Source: Paraspadella gotoi (lineage: Eukaryota > Chaetognatha). From it: 64,000 bases of DNA. A program made the position numbers and the translations under genes. The notes beneath the pieces were generated by a model. It was not told where the DNA came from. It did not search any database and saw only the letters and a program-made list of their open reading frames with translations. This document shows positions 11,198 through 22,300 of this stretch, one piece after another; position 1 is the stretch's first letter; each line of letters begins with the position of its first letter. The stretch lies in the NCBI GenBank assembly GCA_051294375.1, contig CM119270.1:18843546-18907545 (forward strand). The letters are read 5' to 3'.

Positions 11198-11413
11198 CTC
11201 CAACTGATGACATGTTGTCGGGGCTGACTGCTTCCCTTCACCCCCGGATTCTGTCCGGAGGTGTCGGGCGGGTGGCGCAGATCTTGGAAGGAGCCGATCC
11301 TCGACACCCCGAGCGTGCGCGAAGACACGGAAGGTGTAGTCGCCCAAGGGAGAGCTCCACTTCTCGCTGGAGGTGTCCGCTTGGATGTCCCGTGTCCAGG
11401 TTCTTCCAATCGT
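11198..11413 (-). CDS. Nrg: Neuroglian-like exon: end of FnIII-1 and start of FnIII-2, two frame breaks
   Basis: Acceptor tataaag|AC at 11413, donor TTGGAG|GTGAGA at 11198. Three frames are needed in turn: DDWKNLDTG, then DIQADTSSEKWSSPLGDYTF with RVFA, then LGVSRIGSFQDLRHPPDTSG and GVKGSSQPRQHVISW. Together they align with Neuroglian from ASWDAAYEKVP through NYTFRVIAFN to NLVISW. The breaks lie near 11380 and 11318. Homology continues immediately after each break, so sequencing indels are more likely than a pseudogene. Confidence 0.8.
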
Positions 11414-11901
11414 CTTTATAGGGTAGACGAGGGGGTTGGGGCGGAGGGGGCGATGAGGGTGGCAGAGAGGAAGGGGGAGAGAAGGAGAGGAAGAAAGCAA
11501 TGGAAGCCGAAAAGGGAAAGGAAAGGGAAGGAAAAGGAGGAAAGTAATGAAGAAGAAAAGGAAAGAAATGAAGGGAAGGAAAGGAAAGGAGGAATGAAAG
11601 AAGAAAAGGGAGGGAAAATGAAAAAATTAGAAAAGGAAAGGAAAGGATAGGAAAGAAAAGGAAAGGATAGAAAGTAAAGGATAGGAAAGGAAAGGAAAGC
11701 AAAAATAGGAGATAATAAAAAATCAACGCAATTTAAAAAAAAAAAAAAAACTTTTTATTAAAAAGTCTTCTAATATAAAATAAACCTACGTCGTTACGGA
11801 CTAATGTGATTTAAAGTCATTGTTAAATATTACTATAATCGTCAGCTTAAGTTCGTATAGTAAGATAGTAATCGATCGCTGTAGAATCGATCTCGCCTCA
11901 C
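11414..11901 (-). other. Intron with purine-rich low-complexity tract
   Basis: The 11440-11700 stretch is GGAAAG-type purine repeat. The rest is AT-rich with no recognisable feature. Confidence 0.7.
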
Positions 11902-12024
11902 CAGGATCGAGGATGTGTTTGGACTGAATGATGTAGTTGAGAACGGGATCGACCGTCGCCTCCGGGTTTCCAGGGATCAGCGCCTCTCGCGCGCGGCACT
12001 GGAGGATCTCGGGATTCCAGGCGG
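11902..12024 (-). CDS. Nrg: Neuroglian-like exon: start of FnIII repeat 1
   Basis: Acceptor atcgcag|CC at 12024, donor CCTG|GTGAGG at 11902, 123 bases. It reads AWNPEILQCRAREALIPGNP, then EATVDPVLNYIIQSKHILDP. The P-x-x-x-x-C-x-x-x-x-A and P-V/I-L-x-Y-x-I-Q blocks match Neuroglian (PKLTGITCQADKA, PILHYTIQ). The spacing from VQDVP to the Cys is exactly the Neuroglian spacing, although the annotated splice phases differ by two bases from the preceding exon. Confidence 0.85.
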
Positions 12025-12181
12025 CTGCGATGTCAGATGAAGGTGGGGAAGTTAGGTGAAATTTAATAAGAAATTTAAATATATTAAGTTAATATTTTAT
12101 CGTTGCGGTAAAAATAATCTAAGTATCAAATGACGTAAAAATTTAATGTTCCTTTTCGCATTCAAAGTTTCTGACGACATT

Positions 12182-12533
12182 GAGTCCAGTCTCTTCGGAG
12201 GCGTGGGTTCGAATCCCACGCTGCCACCACATTAAGTAGTAGACAGGGATTTCTGGTGTGAAACAACGTGGATTATTTACAAGAAAATAGACAGTGAAAA
12301 TGGTGTCAATTTTTAGACAGAGGACTCGCCATGAAAAACAAGAGCTATTTATACAAGGGAATCGGATCCGTGACTCGGGCAACTTTGCCCGCGGATGGAA
12401 GCCCGGCTGACCATTGGCTGGTGCATTTTCCGTTCGACCATGAGAGAGTCTCTTGTAATTTCTTCTCGCGTCGCCGATCCGATTCCGACTTTTAGTTCGA
12501 TTCCTCTGCGATGGGAACATACGACATATAACA
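12182..12533 (-). mobile_element. LTR fragment plus tRNA-Leu primer-binding site
   Basis: On the minus strand an LTR-like segment (12533 to about 12230, starting TGTTATATG) has a TATAAATAG box (12345-12353) and ends CTTAATG. It is followed at once by TGGTGGCAGCGTGGGATTCG and further bases complementary to the 3' half of a tRNA-Leu. The plus strand shows that tRNA half (12182-12229) with its terminal CCA, which nuclear tRNA genes do not encode. This supports a primer-binding site rather than a tRNA gene. No internal gag-pol frame follows. It lies in a neuroglian intron, antisense to the numbering and in the same orientation as the gene. Confidence 0.7.
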
Positions 12534-12834
12534 AAAAAACCCAGTAAGTAAAATATTGATTAATTAATTAATTAATTAGTCTCAAAGAAAAAATAATATA
12601 ACAAGGCCATTTTTTTTAGAAAATTTTATTTTATAAAGCGTATTCAACTGTTCAAAAAGTAACTAGCGCAATATAAATTTAAAGTCGGGACCAACGCGCT
12701 TTCGACCTACCCCTACATTCACAACCACACAGCAACTAACAACAATAACCAACAGATTCTACTAACAATCCAAAAACCGACCGCGACCCCGCCACCCCGA
12801 CCGACCGACCAAACACCCCTCCCTCCTTCAAAAC

Positions 12835-13001
12835 CTGAGGAACGTCCTGGACGACGAGTTGCGCCTTGGCGTCGACGGTGTCGAGATCCGTCCGCGCGAC
12901 GCAGGCGAAGTCGCCCGAGTCCGAGTCGGAGACGTCGGCGATGACGACCGAGGATTCCGCGAACTGTTGGACGCCCTTCGACGCCTTCACCTTCACGCGG
13001 C
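12835..13001 (-). CDS. Nrg: Neuroglian-like exon: second half of Ig domain 6
   Basis: Acceptor ctccaag|GC at 13001, donor CCTCAG|GTTTTG (atypical) at 12835, 167 bases. It reads RVKVKASKGVQQFAESSVVI, then SDSDSGDFACVARTDLDTVD, then AKAQLVVQDVPQ. D-S-G-x-F/Y-x-C-V-A-R-T and A-x-L-x-V-Q-D-V-P are nearly identical to Neuroglian Ig6 (DSGEYTCVARTRLD, LIVQDVPN). The Cys is the second Ig disulphide cysteine. Confidence 0.92.
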
Positions 13002-13190
13002 CTTGGAGGAAAGTGTGGGGGGGGTAAGGGCGAAGGGGTAAGGGCGAAGGGGTAAGATAGAGATTAGAGAAAAAAAGTGAAATGAACCGGTTTTTATTTT
13101 ATTTTAACCATTTCAGAGGGGAGACATCCCCACATCCCCACACCCTTCTACCCACACCCCTTCTCCACCCTTCCCCCTCTTTCAACTCAC

Positions 13191-13404
13191 CGTCCTCCTT
13201 CAACAGCCTCCCGTTCTTCCTCCAAACGATGGTCACCCTCAACTGTTTATCTCCTTCTGCTTTGCACTTGAACCCCGCCCCGAGTCCCGCGCGTTCGGTC
13301 ACCGACTCTGGCGCCATCGTGATTCGAGTTTTGGTGAAGACTCGAAGTTCCCCCTGGGCGGAGATGTCGCCGAATTTGTTGGAGGCGATGCAGGTGTAGA
13401 CGCC
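13191..13404 (-). CDS. Nrg: Neuroglian-like exon: end of Ig5 and first half of Ig6
   Basis: Acceptor cctccag|GGC at 13404, donor GACG|GTGAGT at 13191, 214 bases, phase 0 in and phase 1 out. It reads GVYTCIASNKFGDISAQGEL, then TRITMAPESV, GFKCKAEGDKQLRVTIVWRK and NGRLLKED. Y-T-C-x-A-x-N-K-F-G-x-I-x-A ends Ig5 and F-x-C ... I-x-W-x-K-x-G opens Ig6, in the Neuroglian order (YTCYAQNKFGEIQADG, HTRIT). This is the 5'-most recognisable exon. The gene must extend to the right, but its Ig1-Ig4 exons were not found. Confidence 0.92.
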
Positions 13405-14777
13405 CTGGAGGGGGGGAAGGTTTGACGAGGGTGAGGTGAGGTAAAAGGTAATATTACTTCTAGACTCTTCGTTTACTTACCTTCTTTCTGTAGTTTTTAA
13501 ATACAAGATCTTGGGTTCTCCTTAGAACTACTTTTTTTTACCTGATCGTTCTNNNNNNNNNNNNNNNNNNNNNNNNNNNNNNNNNNNNNNNNNNNNNNNN
13601 NNNNNNNNNNNNNNNNNNNNNNNNNNNNNNNNNNNNNNNNNNNNNNNNNNNNAATCTCAGAGTTTTAACCGGGGCGGATTTTCAATTTTTTTTGTTAATA
13701 TTTTCTATATTCATGGTCCGATTTACATGAAACTTGATATTAACAATATTGCCGTCATCTACGTCGCCGGTAAAATAATATATAAAAAAAACTTTTTATT
13801 TTTCAAGGCAAAATTTAGTTCTACCTTATTAAAAATTCATGTTGATTTAATTTTCCATTTTTTTTCGCATAAAGAATTGAAAATCAAAGCTTCGAAATCT
13901 ATAAGACGCAAATCCCGAATAAGATCTAATCCTCAGCCGAATCAAATTAAAACCCCAGCCCCATCAAATCTAATCCCCAGCCCCATCAAAGCACATCTCG
14001 CCCCAACCTCATCAAGATCCGCACTCGCCCAACCCCGAAAGAAAAAACGAACGAGACCGGGAACGAAAGAAACACGCCGCAGCGACAGCCACAGCAGCGG
14101 CTGGAGAAGACGATGAAACAGCAGCAGCTTGCAGAGTGAGAAAGAAAGGGAGGAGTGAGAATGAGAGAGGTGAAACCAATACTCACCTTCTAAGTGAGCT
14201 GTGATGATGAGAAGAAAATTTATTTTCGTGGTTTGAATCGATTATTCTGAAAGAGACGGTGACGATGATAGCGACTGTGATTATACGATGATAGCGACGC
14301 CGATGACGATGATGCGTCAAGTAAATTGTGATAAGTATGACGCACGCATATAGAGGTCGATGTTGTGAGAGCTTTTGTCGTCGGTCCGATGTTGATTGTC
14401 CGAACGAACAGAGATTTTGACAAAATGCACGAGGACAAAGATCCATTTTGACTTTGACGACTTCGTTTTGACTTTGACAATACGATGACAATAATGACAA
14501 CGATGATGACTTTGATGTCGATGACAGTTTTGCTTCTTTCTTTGATGATCGAAAAAAAGAAAGAAAATCAACCAAATTGTTTATTTATTTTGTAGCGAAA
14601 AGAAAATGAAAGAAATCATAAATTCGGAAAAAGATTCTCGCTTTTTGTGTTTGTTTTAAATTCTTTTTTTTTATTTGAGTTTTATTTATTTTTTCTTTTT
14701 AAAACTAAATCTGAAAAAAAAATCGAAAATTTCACGGAAGAAATTTTTTTGAATTCGGTTTGACCGCTGGTTGAGAG

Positions 14778-14828
<51 letters not shown>

Positions 14829-15061
14829 TATGTAAAAAAGAAGATCGTCAAAGTCTATCTCTCTCTCCTCTCTCTCTCTCTCTATCTTCTCTCTCTTCTC
14901 TCTCTCTCTCTCTCGTCTCTCCTCTCTCTCTCTCTGGATCTGAATTCGGCGGGAAATTCTGAAAAAGGGAGAACGAAACTCAAAGTTACGTGACGACAAA
15001 AGCGAGACGATGGAGACGACGACGACGAAAAAGAAGAAATAAAGCGCAAGATTAGAGAGAG

Positions 15062-15146
<85 letters not shown>

Positions 15147-15524
15147 ATCAGTAGTTTCTCTTATTCAAACACATTGAAAACAGGATAAAAAAAAAAAAAA
15201 ACTTCTAGCTTCTGTACATCCGTTAAAACGAGTTTGTCAGCTTATGACTTTGGTCTATGATAAGGAATTACATCCCGATCGATAGATCGATCGGATGTCT
15301 CTGTTAGCCAATCACAAGGACGGAAGAATCGAACAATCGACCCAATCGAAACAAAGAAAACTTTGATCGCTATAATCATTCAGGTTTTGTCGATTAGAAC
15401 TGGATTGGGATCGAGGCTCTGGAGGAGGAGGAGAGGAGAGGAGGAGGAGGAGGAGGAGGAAGACGCGGGAGAAGAGGAGGCGGTCCCAGGAAGAGCGAGA
15501 CTGTCTTCGTTGTTATGGGAAAGA

Positions 15525-15563
<39 letters not shown>

Positions 15564-17153
15564 AACACATCAGTGTCGAGACTTTGACGACCACGTGACT
15601 AAGTGAGTACCAGCGGAGATAGAAAAGAAAGAGTAAAAAAGTTGATCTAAAAAAATGGGGAAAAGAAAATTAGGAAAAAAAAGACAAGGGAATTTTAGGA
15701 AGGTGAATAGAGAGGGAGAAGACGAGCATGTATGAAGACGTATGAGAGCGTAAATCTGGACGTATTACATATTACATAGTGCTATTGGGTGGTTTGATCA
15801 TGGTATATTCATTATTTAAAATTGATAGAAGAATGGAACAATGAGGATTGAGACGAAAATTGTAACGAGAAAAAAAGAAAAAGAAGAGAAAAAGAAATCT
15901 AAATAAAGAAAAGACATTGGGAGAGATATATAAGAAACTGTGAAGTTTAGTGTCTTTTTTTTTTTTAGTCGAGATAAGTAAAAGTACCGGAGGACCTTGT
16001 CAGGCGCCTCTCCGGCAGTTAAAACTTAGATTGCTCTAATGTTTGAATTTCGGAATAGAAAAACAAAAGAACCAATCATTTTTTTAATTGATCCTAATGA
16101 TATATATTAGCATTGAACCGTTTAACATTTTTGTTTTTTAACAAAGCTTTGATGAATTCAGAACTAAACTTATGTTGCCAATAGAAGCTAACGCAATGAA
16201 TAAAAAACCGTGGCTAAAGACCCAGCGAAATATTTTGTATTATTTTTTTGGTAATGCACAATAAACTATTATAGATCAATAACGATGGTAATTTAACACT
16301 CTGTCAAGATAAGCCACAACTCACCACATTAATGCGGCGAAGATAATTAAGCATAATCTAATTGAAGTTCAATTATAAAGTCATCTAATTCCCATAACGA
16401 CCAATCAAGTTTTTTTATTGTTACGTAACAATCATCTTTTCGAGAAAAAAAAATTAGTTCAGGAAAATCGCGTGCTCTCTCTCTCTCTCTCTCTCTTCTC
16501 TCTCCTCTCTCGTCTCTCTCTCTCCTCTCTCTCTACGTCTTTCTCATATTTTAATAGTCCCCCCTTTTCCGCTTGTCTTTTTTTTCCCAGTTTCCCGCCA
16601 GAGTCACGACAGCGCCGCCGACGAAACGCACGACACGACGTTAATATCGACGAAGACCACGAGACGACGATAGCGCGAAAAACACTAGCGTAATAACCTC
16701 GAAAAAGAATAGCTTACCGCGTAATGAATAGCCGATTTTTTTGTTTCCGATTTTATAAAACAATTGATATTTCCTTTTTTTCGGCGTGAGAAAGAGAGGT
16801 TTTTTTGTATGGGACGATAAGCGTTTTAAGGAAGACTAGAGAGAGACTAATACCTCCGGAAAGAGAAAAAAAACAGCGTCTTAAGTATTTATTACAGTAT
16901 AAAATAACAACTCCCTTGAAAACAAATATTGTTAAGCGATTTTATAAAAATTAAAAAAAAAAACGAGAGCAAATCAAAAAAATACCAAAAAAAAAATTTA
17001 TAGCACCGTAAAAAAAAACAACAACAAAAAAAAAAGAAAAATCCACGAAATAAATCCAAGAAAAAAATAATAAAACTTTTTTTTCCCTTAAACATTACTT
17101 TAACAATAAAACAAACTTATGCCTCGTTGACCAAAAAACAAAACAAAACAAAC
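13405..17153. other. Non-coding or unresolved stretch with microsatellites
   Basis: Contains a 100-base gap (13553-13652), an open plus-strand stretch at 13975-14135 (Ala/Arg/Glu-rich, no family), GA and CT microsatellites (14776-14830, 14860-14935, 15055-15145, 15525-15560, 16475-16535) and a GGA tract (15420-15480). A good acceptor at about 16590 (ttttcccag) is followed by 26 open codons (SRQSHDSAADETHDTT) and a stop; it could be a 5' UTR or last exon of something unseen. Nothing else is supported. Confidence 0.5.
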
Positions 17154-17439
17154 ATGGGTTGCGTCGCCTCTTTGAGCGGGAATGAAAAACCGGGAATGAG
17201 AAGAGGGAATCCGACGCTGACGCAGCAACCGATGCCGCAAAAGCAGCTCCAGCAGACCGCAGCAACGAGGCCGAGATCGCAGCAGCGCGAGACGCGGTTG
17301 CGGAGACAGCGGAATTGATGGAGAACGAGGACGACGACAGCGACGCGACGCCGACGACAAGCCGAGAAGAAGATGGCGACCGGAATGAGACGGCGTTGAG
17401 GGACAGCGGAGTCGATCGCGGAATCGCTCGTCGAATTGG
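17154..17439 (+). CDS. First coding exon of an unrecognised Met-Gly-Cys (acylatable) acidic protein
   Basis: ATG at 17154 gives MGCVASLSGNEK. After a run of five A's the coding frame shifts by one to (T)GNEKRESDADAATDAAK, then SNEAEIAAARDAVAETAELM and ENEDDDSDATPTTS, ending GIARRIG at a donor ATTGG|GTGAGG (17439). Adding one A to the homopolymer makes the exon a single open frame and places a repeated S/T-GNEK across the junction, so a missing A is the simplest explanation. Met-Gly-Cys is the signature of N-myristoylation plus palmitoylation, suggesting attachment to the inner membrane face. The rest is an Ala/Glu/Asp-rich, probably disordered or helical segment. I do not recognise the family and no downstream exon was identified. 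Confidence 0.5.
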
Positions 17440-17519
17440 GTGAGGGGGGTGGAGGAGGGGGAAATTAATCAAGCTTCCAAGAGATCGATCTATAACTAAA
17501 TAATAAAAAATAATATATA

Positions 17520-17595
17520 TAAATAAAAAAAAAAAAAAAATAAATAAATAAAAAAATAAAAAAAAATAAATAATAAATAAATAAATAAAAGAAAA

Positions 17596-17647
<52 letters not shown>

Positions 17648-17833
17648 AAATAAATAAATAAATAATAAATAAATAAATAAATAAAAAAAACAATATTGAA
17701 TAAATAATAAATAATTAAATAAATAAATAAGAAAATAATAGATAAATAATAATAAATAAAAAAATAAATAAATAAGTAAATAAATAAATAAATAAATAAT
17801 AAATAAATAAATAAATAATAATAAATAATTAAG

Positions 17834-17865
<32 letters not shown>

Positions 17866-17867
17866 AA

Positions 17868-17899
<32 letters not shown>

Positions 17900-17905
17900 A
17901 AATAA

Positions 17906-17940
<35 letters not shown>

Positions 17941-17945
17941 ATATA
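17520..17945 (+). repeat. (AAAT)n tetranucleotide microsatellite, about 425 bp
   Basis: Nearly continuous aaataaataaat with occasional ataat interruptions. It lies just downstream of the Met-Gly-Cys exon, presumably in its first intron. Minus-strand open frames here are repeat artefacts (Leu-Phe-Ile-Tyr). Confidence 0.95.
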
Positions 17946-18122
17946 TAATTTAATTGAATCATGCGATTCACAATTGATAAATAATCAATCAATCATCTCA
18001 TTGAGCAATGAATCAAGCAATTATTTAATCAAGCAATCAACAAATAAATTTATCCATCGATCGTTGAAATCAATTAATCTACTGGCCAATAAATCAATCA
18101 ATCAATGAATGATAAACCTGTT

Positions 18123-18560
18123 AACCAGTTGAATCTTTCGTTGTTTTAAATAATTCAGCTTCGAACAAAATCGGCGTGGCGCCATCGAGAAACTCTTCAT
18201 TCCATCGTTCAATTCTACGACGACGACGGCGACGACGAGACGACGACGACATTGAATTTTCCGGCGACGACGACGACGACGACGCCCACAACGCCGAGCG
18301 ATTGGCCGCGGTCCGGATCCTCTGGGCGACTCGGAGACTCCGGATCGCCGCCGGCGATGCGCCGTCGACGAAGGCATCGTGGAAGACCGTGCCGCGGAGG
18401 AAGGCGCCGGCCGGAGATCGGCGCGCGGTGGTGGACGAATCCTCGGCCGTCGTCGTTTGAGGAGAAAGTGGCCAAGGAATTTCAGGGAACCGACGCGGAC
18501 GTTGGAGGTGTGGCTTTGGAGGGAGGTTGTGGTGGGAGGTGTGGAATGAGTGTGGTGAGA
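18123..18560 (-). other. GC-rich, codon-like island with open frames on both strands
   Basis: Minus strand: an open frame without an early ATG reads GTVFHDAFVDGASPAAIRSL, then VAQRIRTAANRSALWAS, a Ser/Arg run from a (CGA)n tract, and EEFLDGATPILFEAELFKTT before a stop at about 18118. Third positions are mostly C in the first part. Plus strand: a 94-codon frame from the ATG at 18176 is also open. The compositional bias resembles coding DNA but neither product is recognised and splice sites are unclear. Confidence 0.25.
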
Positions 18561-19345
18561 GAGAGAAGAGAGATCCTTATATAAAGAAAATGGGCGAAAA
18601 GGGATTAATTATGTCACGGCCGTTGAAAAATGGAAAGGGAATGAAATTCAAAAGTCGTATCAGATGTTCAGTTAGACATTTTGTTTCTGTGATTTGTTCT
18701 CGTTCGTTTAGTCGCTGATTGGACAGAATAAACAAATATCAAGGAGAAGAGAAGGACACAATGAGTGGAATCGAGATGAATGACGATCATTGAAGGCCAT
18801 GTTGTTGTTGTTGTTGTTTTTGTGTAAAATCTCACGATGAGTAGAAAAATCATGATTCTTATTCATTTGAGCCAAATCTCTTCGTAACAGTAATCCTTTC
18901 TTCTTCAGATGGTGTTTTTTGATGACAATCAAGAGATTGTGGACAATCAGATTTTTTAATGGCGGACCGTGAAAATAAGAGTCTCTAAAATGGGTTCAAG
19001 CTCGCGAGACTTAAGTCTAAAGAAAAAAAAAAACTTAAGAAAAACGTGCGAGGGAACAACACGACGACGAAATTTGTATTCAATTTTAATCTTTTTCTTT
19101 TATTCAAGATTTGAATTAAAAAAAGAAGATTTCTTCTTTTTTTTCGTTTATTGAAAGAAAGAAAGAAAAAAAAAACACGAATTGAGAGATGGAGATTACG
19201 ATTGCGCGCGCGTTTCTTTTCTAGTCTGCATGTGTCTACGTGCGTCTGCGTGCGACTCTCTCGCGAAAAGAACAATGAAAGGAATGAAAAGAAAATGAAA
19301 ATGAAAAAAGAGAAATTCCTTTTTTTTTCATATTTTTCTCAGTCA

Positions 19346-19392
<47 letters not shown>

Positions 19393-22300
19393 TTCTTTAA
19401 AATTCCCACGAGTTTGAGTTTCGACGAAATCCTTCGGTTTTGGTGACGGAATGAAATGAGGAGTTCTTGGTGGCAGATGGTCGAGTCGTCGTGGAATCTG
19501 GAGAGAGAGAGAGAGAGAGAGAGAGAGNNNNNNNNNNNNNNNNNNNNNNNNNNNNNNNNNNNNNNNNNNNNNNNNNNNNNNNNNNNNNNNNNNNNNNNNN
19601 NNNNNNNNNNNNNNNNNNNNNNNNNNNNNNNNNNNNNNNNNNNNNNNNNNNNNNNNNNNNNNNNNNNNNNNNNNNNNNNNNNNNAAAAGAAAAGAAAAGA
19701 AACGATTTTCTAGTTTCTTCTCAACGAAAGTAAAAGAGAAAGAAAGAAAAAAAGAAAGAAAGATAGTCTCCTGAGAAAAGAAGGTCCACAGTCCGTCATT
19801 ATGATTATGAACAGACGTCAAAAAAAAAAANNNNNNNNNNNNNNNNNNNNNNNNNNNNNNNNNNNNNNNNNNNNNNNNNNNNNNNNNNNNNNNNNNNNNN
19901 NNNNNNNNNNNNNNNNNNNNNNNNNNNNNNNNNNNNNNNNNNNNNNNNNNNNNNNNNNNNNNNNNNNNNNNNNNNNNNNNNNNNNNNNNNNNNNNNNNNN
20001 NNNNNNNNNNNNNNNNNNNNNNTTTCTATTTCAATAGTTTCTTTTTCTTTCTTTCTTTTCTTTTCCTTCTATATCCCTTTTTTTTTCTCACGAAATGAGA
20101 GAGAAAAAGATTATTATAATTTTTCAAATCGCCATTACCTTTTGTTTGAATGAAACTTTTTTCCTATTCGTCTCTTTGTCTCTTGTTCATTTGTTTTATC
20201 TATTTTTGTCCGTTCGTCTGTTTAATCTCGATATTGCAATGCATCAATCAAGAGACGTTCGTTTATCTATCGTTCTGTCAGTATCTCTTCTATCTAGATC
20301 ATTAATCCGTCTNNNNNNNNNNNNNNNNNNNNNNNNNNNNNNNNNNNNNNNNNNNNNNNNNNNNNNNNNNNNNNNNNNNNNNNNNNNNNNNNNNNNNNNN
20401 NNNNNNNNNNNNGGAGTGTGGAGGTTGAGCGGCGATGTCCTGCAGTAGTTCGCGGGTAAGTTCTGGAAGGTGGAGAAAGTATGGTTGTGGGAGAAACGTA
20501 AGGCGGCTAGTACAAAATTTTTCTAAATTTAACTTTAATTAAATGTCTAAAAGTGAGGAAACGAACAACATTCATTTTTAATGACTAATAAACCATTTAC
20601 TGTCAAATAAAGAAAATTTATAATAAAATTTTACAATTTTACGCAGTAGGCCACTCATTATACTCAGATACTAATCCCAATAAATTGTTAATAAAATTTT
20701 TGTTAAAACAGTTTTTTTCTAAGATTTTTTTTCTTGCAGATTTTCGTATTTCGTCTAGTCAAAAAGTTGAAAAAAAAGAGAAATACTTATAACTCTTTTA
20801 AAAAGGAATTCCTTCAACTTTAAGTGGGCGGTCAAAAAATCTTGAGAAAAGCCTATATTTTAAGCCTTGAAAACATTAACTTGCTATTATATCAAAGTTC
20901 ATAGTTTTTTAAATGATTTTTAACCCACTTTAATGAATAGAATTTTTTTTTTAAAAATGGGACTTATATATTCCTATTTTATCAACTTTTTTTGCACGAG
21001 AAATCCAAATCTGCAACTCAAAATTAAAGAGGAAAAGCCCGAATGTTCGATTTTTTTTCAATTTGGTATAAGCGGACTTCAGTCGTTCTAGTGCGACGCG
21101 GTGCGCGCCGGCGGCCTCCACAGTACTTTTATCATAAAATAATGCCTTACTCCGGTAAACTTTGAAAACAACATAAAAAAATTTTTTTACAATATTTCAA
21201 ATATTTACTGATGCAGTCACTGTTCTTCATAATTGACATTTCAGAACTTTTTACTATGTAACTCTTGCACTACCCTTATTGGGAGTATTGAAAAAGTATG
21301 TAGAGGGGAGCAAAAGGGATATATAAGGGGTAAAGTGGAAGATAAGGAGTGGAGGATACGGACGGCGAGGAAGAGTTTTTTGTAAAGGACAGACGAAGTA
21401 GAGAGAAGTGGGTTTGTAACTGGTGGGATGCAGTTTGCCCGTGCCACGAGTGGAACTTCATAAGAGGCGGTTGAGAAAGAGAAGTTGTTGTTTTCGGATT
21501 AGTCGGAACCCTTGAGGAAGAGTATATTTGAACAAAGACCTGAAAAAGTTAGGCATGAAGGTATTGCCGTGCTGATGAAAAGCAGGAGAAAGCTTCGGTG
21601 TCAGAGTCTTCTGGAAAACGTTGGACAGAAAGACTTGGCAGGTAAATCGCGGGTTTTAAAAAAAAAAAATAGTTCGAGAGAATCGCAAATGGTGCGAACG
21701 AAAACCGTTAGAGAGGATTGTCCATCGCCTGACGGGTTTCCAGTGGGAGTCAGTGGCGATCTGACGACTTTAGAAAAAAGAACGAAAAATGTTCCATCTA
21801 GAATAATTTTTTGAAGCAAGTTGAACAGAAGAGAGTAAAGGAAATATTAGCATTGTGAAAAAGAGAAAGATGAGGTAAGCGAAGAAAAAGAGAGGGAATT
21901 TGAATTGGAGGGAAAAGATGGAGATGGAAGAGTGTAGAAACAAACTTGGGAGTGGAGCGCGGAGTTATTGAGAGGGAAAAGAGAGTTAGGATGTGGGGTA
22001 GGATAATTTTGTTTCGTTTAGGAAGAGAGAGTTGAAAACAAGAGGAAGAAGTTATGGAATTTAGGAAGAAACATGTACAAGAAAGAAAAGGAGTACAATT
22101 GTCATTATAACATATATACAACAAAATTTAAAAGAAAAGATAAAGCAGCCAAAAAAGTAAAAGAAAAGGAAAAGAAAAGAAAATAAAAGAAAGAAAAGAA
22201 GAAGAAAAGAAAGAAGAAAACGATCAAAGACAAGAAAGAAAGAAGAAAAGGAAAGGAAGAAGAAAAAGAATAAGAGAAAAGAGAAGATGAAGAAGAAAGA

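Noticed and set aside
11198-11413. Neuroglian copy as a pseudogene because of frame breaks
   Set aside because: The other exons are open with canonical splice sites, and similar one-base breaks occur in unrelated genes in the window, so assembly error is the better explanation.
12182-12229. tRNA-Leu gene
   Set aside because: Only the 3' half is present, the terminal CCA is encoded, and an LTR with a TATA box abuts it in the orientation expected of a primer-binding site.
17465-17992. 175-codon minus-strand frame rich in Tyr/Leu/Ile/Phe
   Set aside because: Direct translation of an (AAAT)n microsatellite.
21720-21780. Primer-binding site at tggcgatctgacgac
   Set aside because: Only the first few bases look like a tRNA end; no LTR structure could be defined around it.
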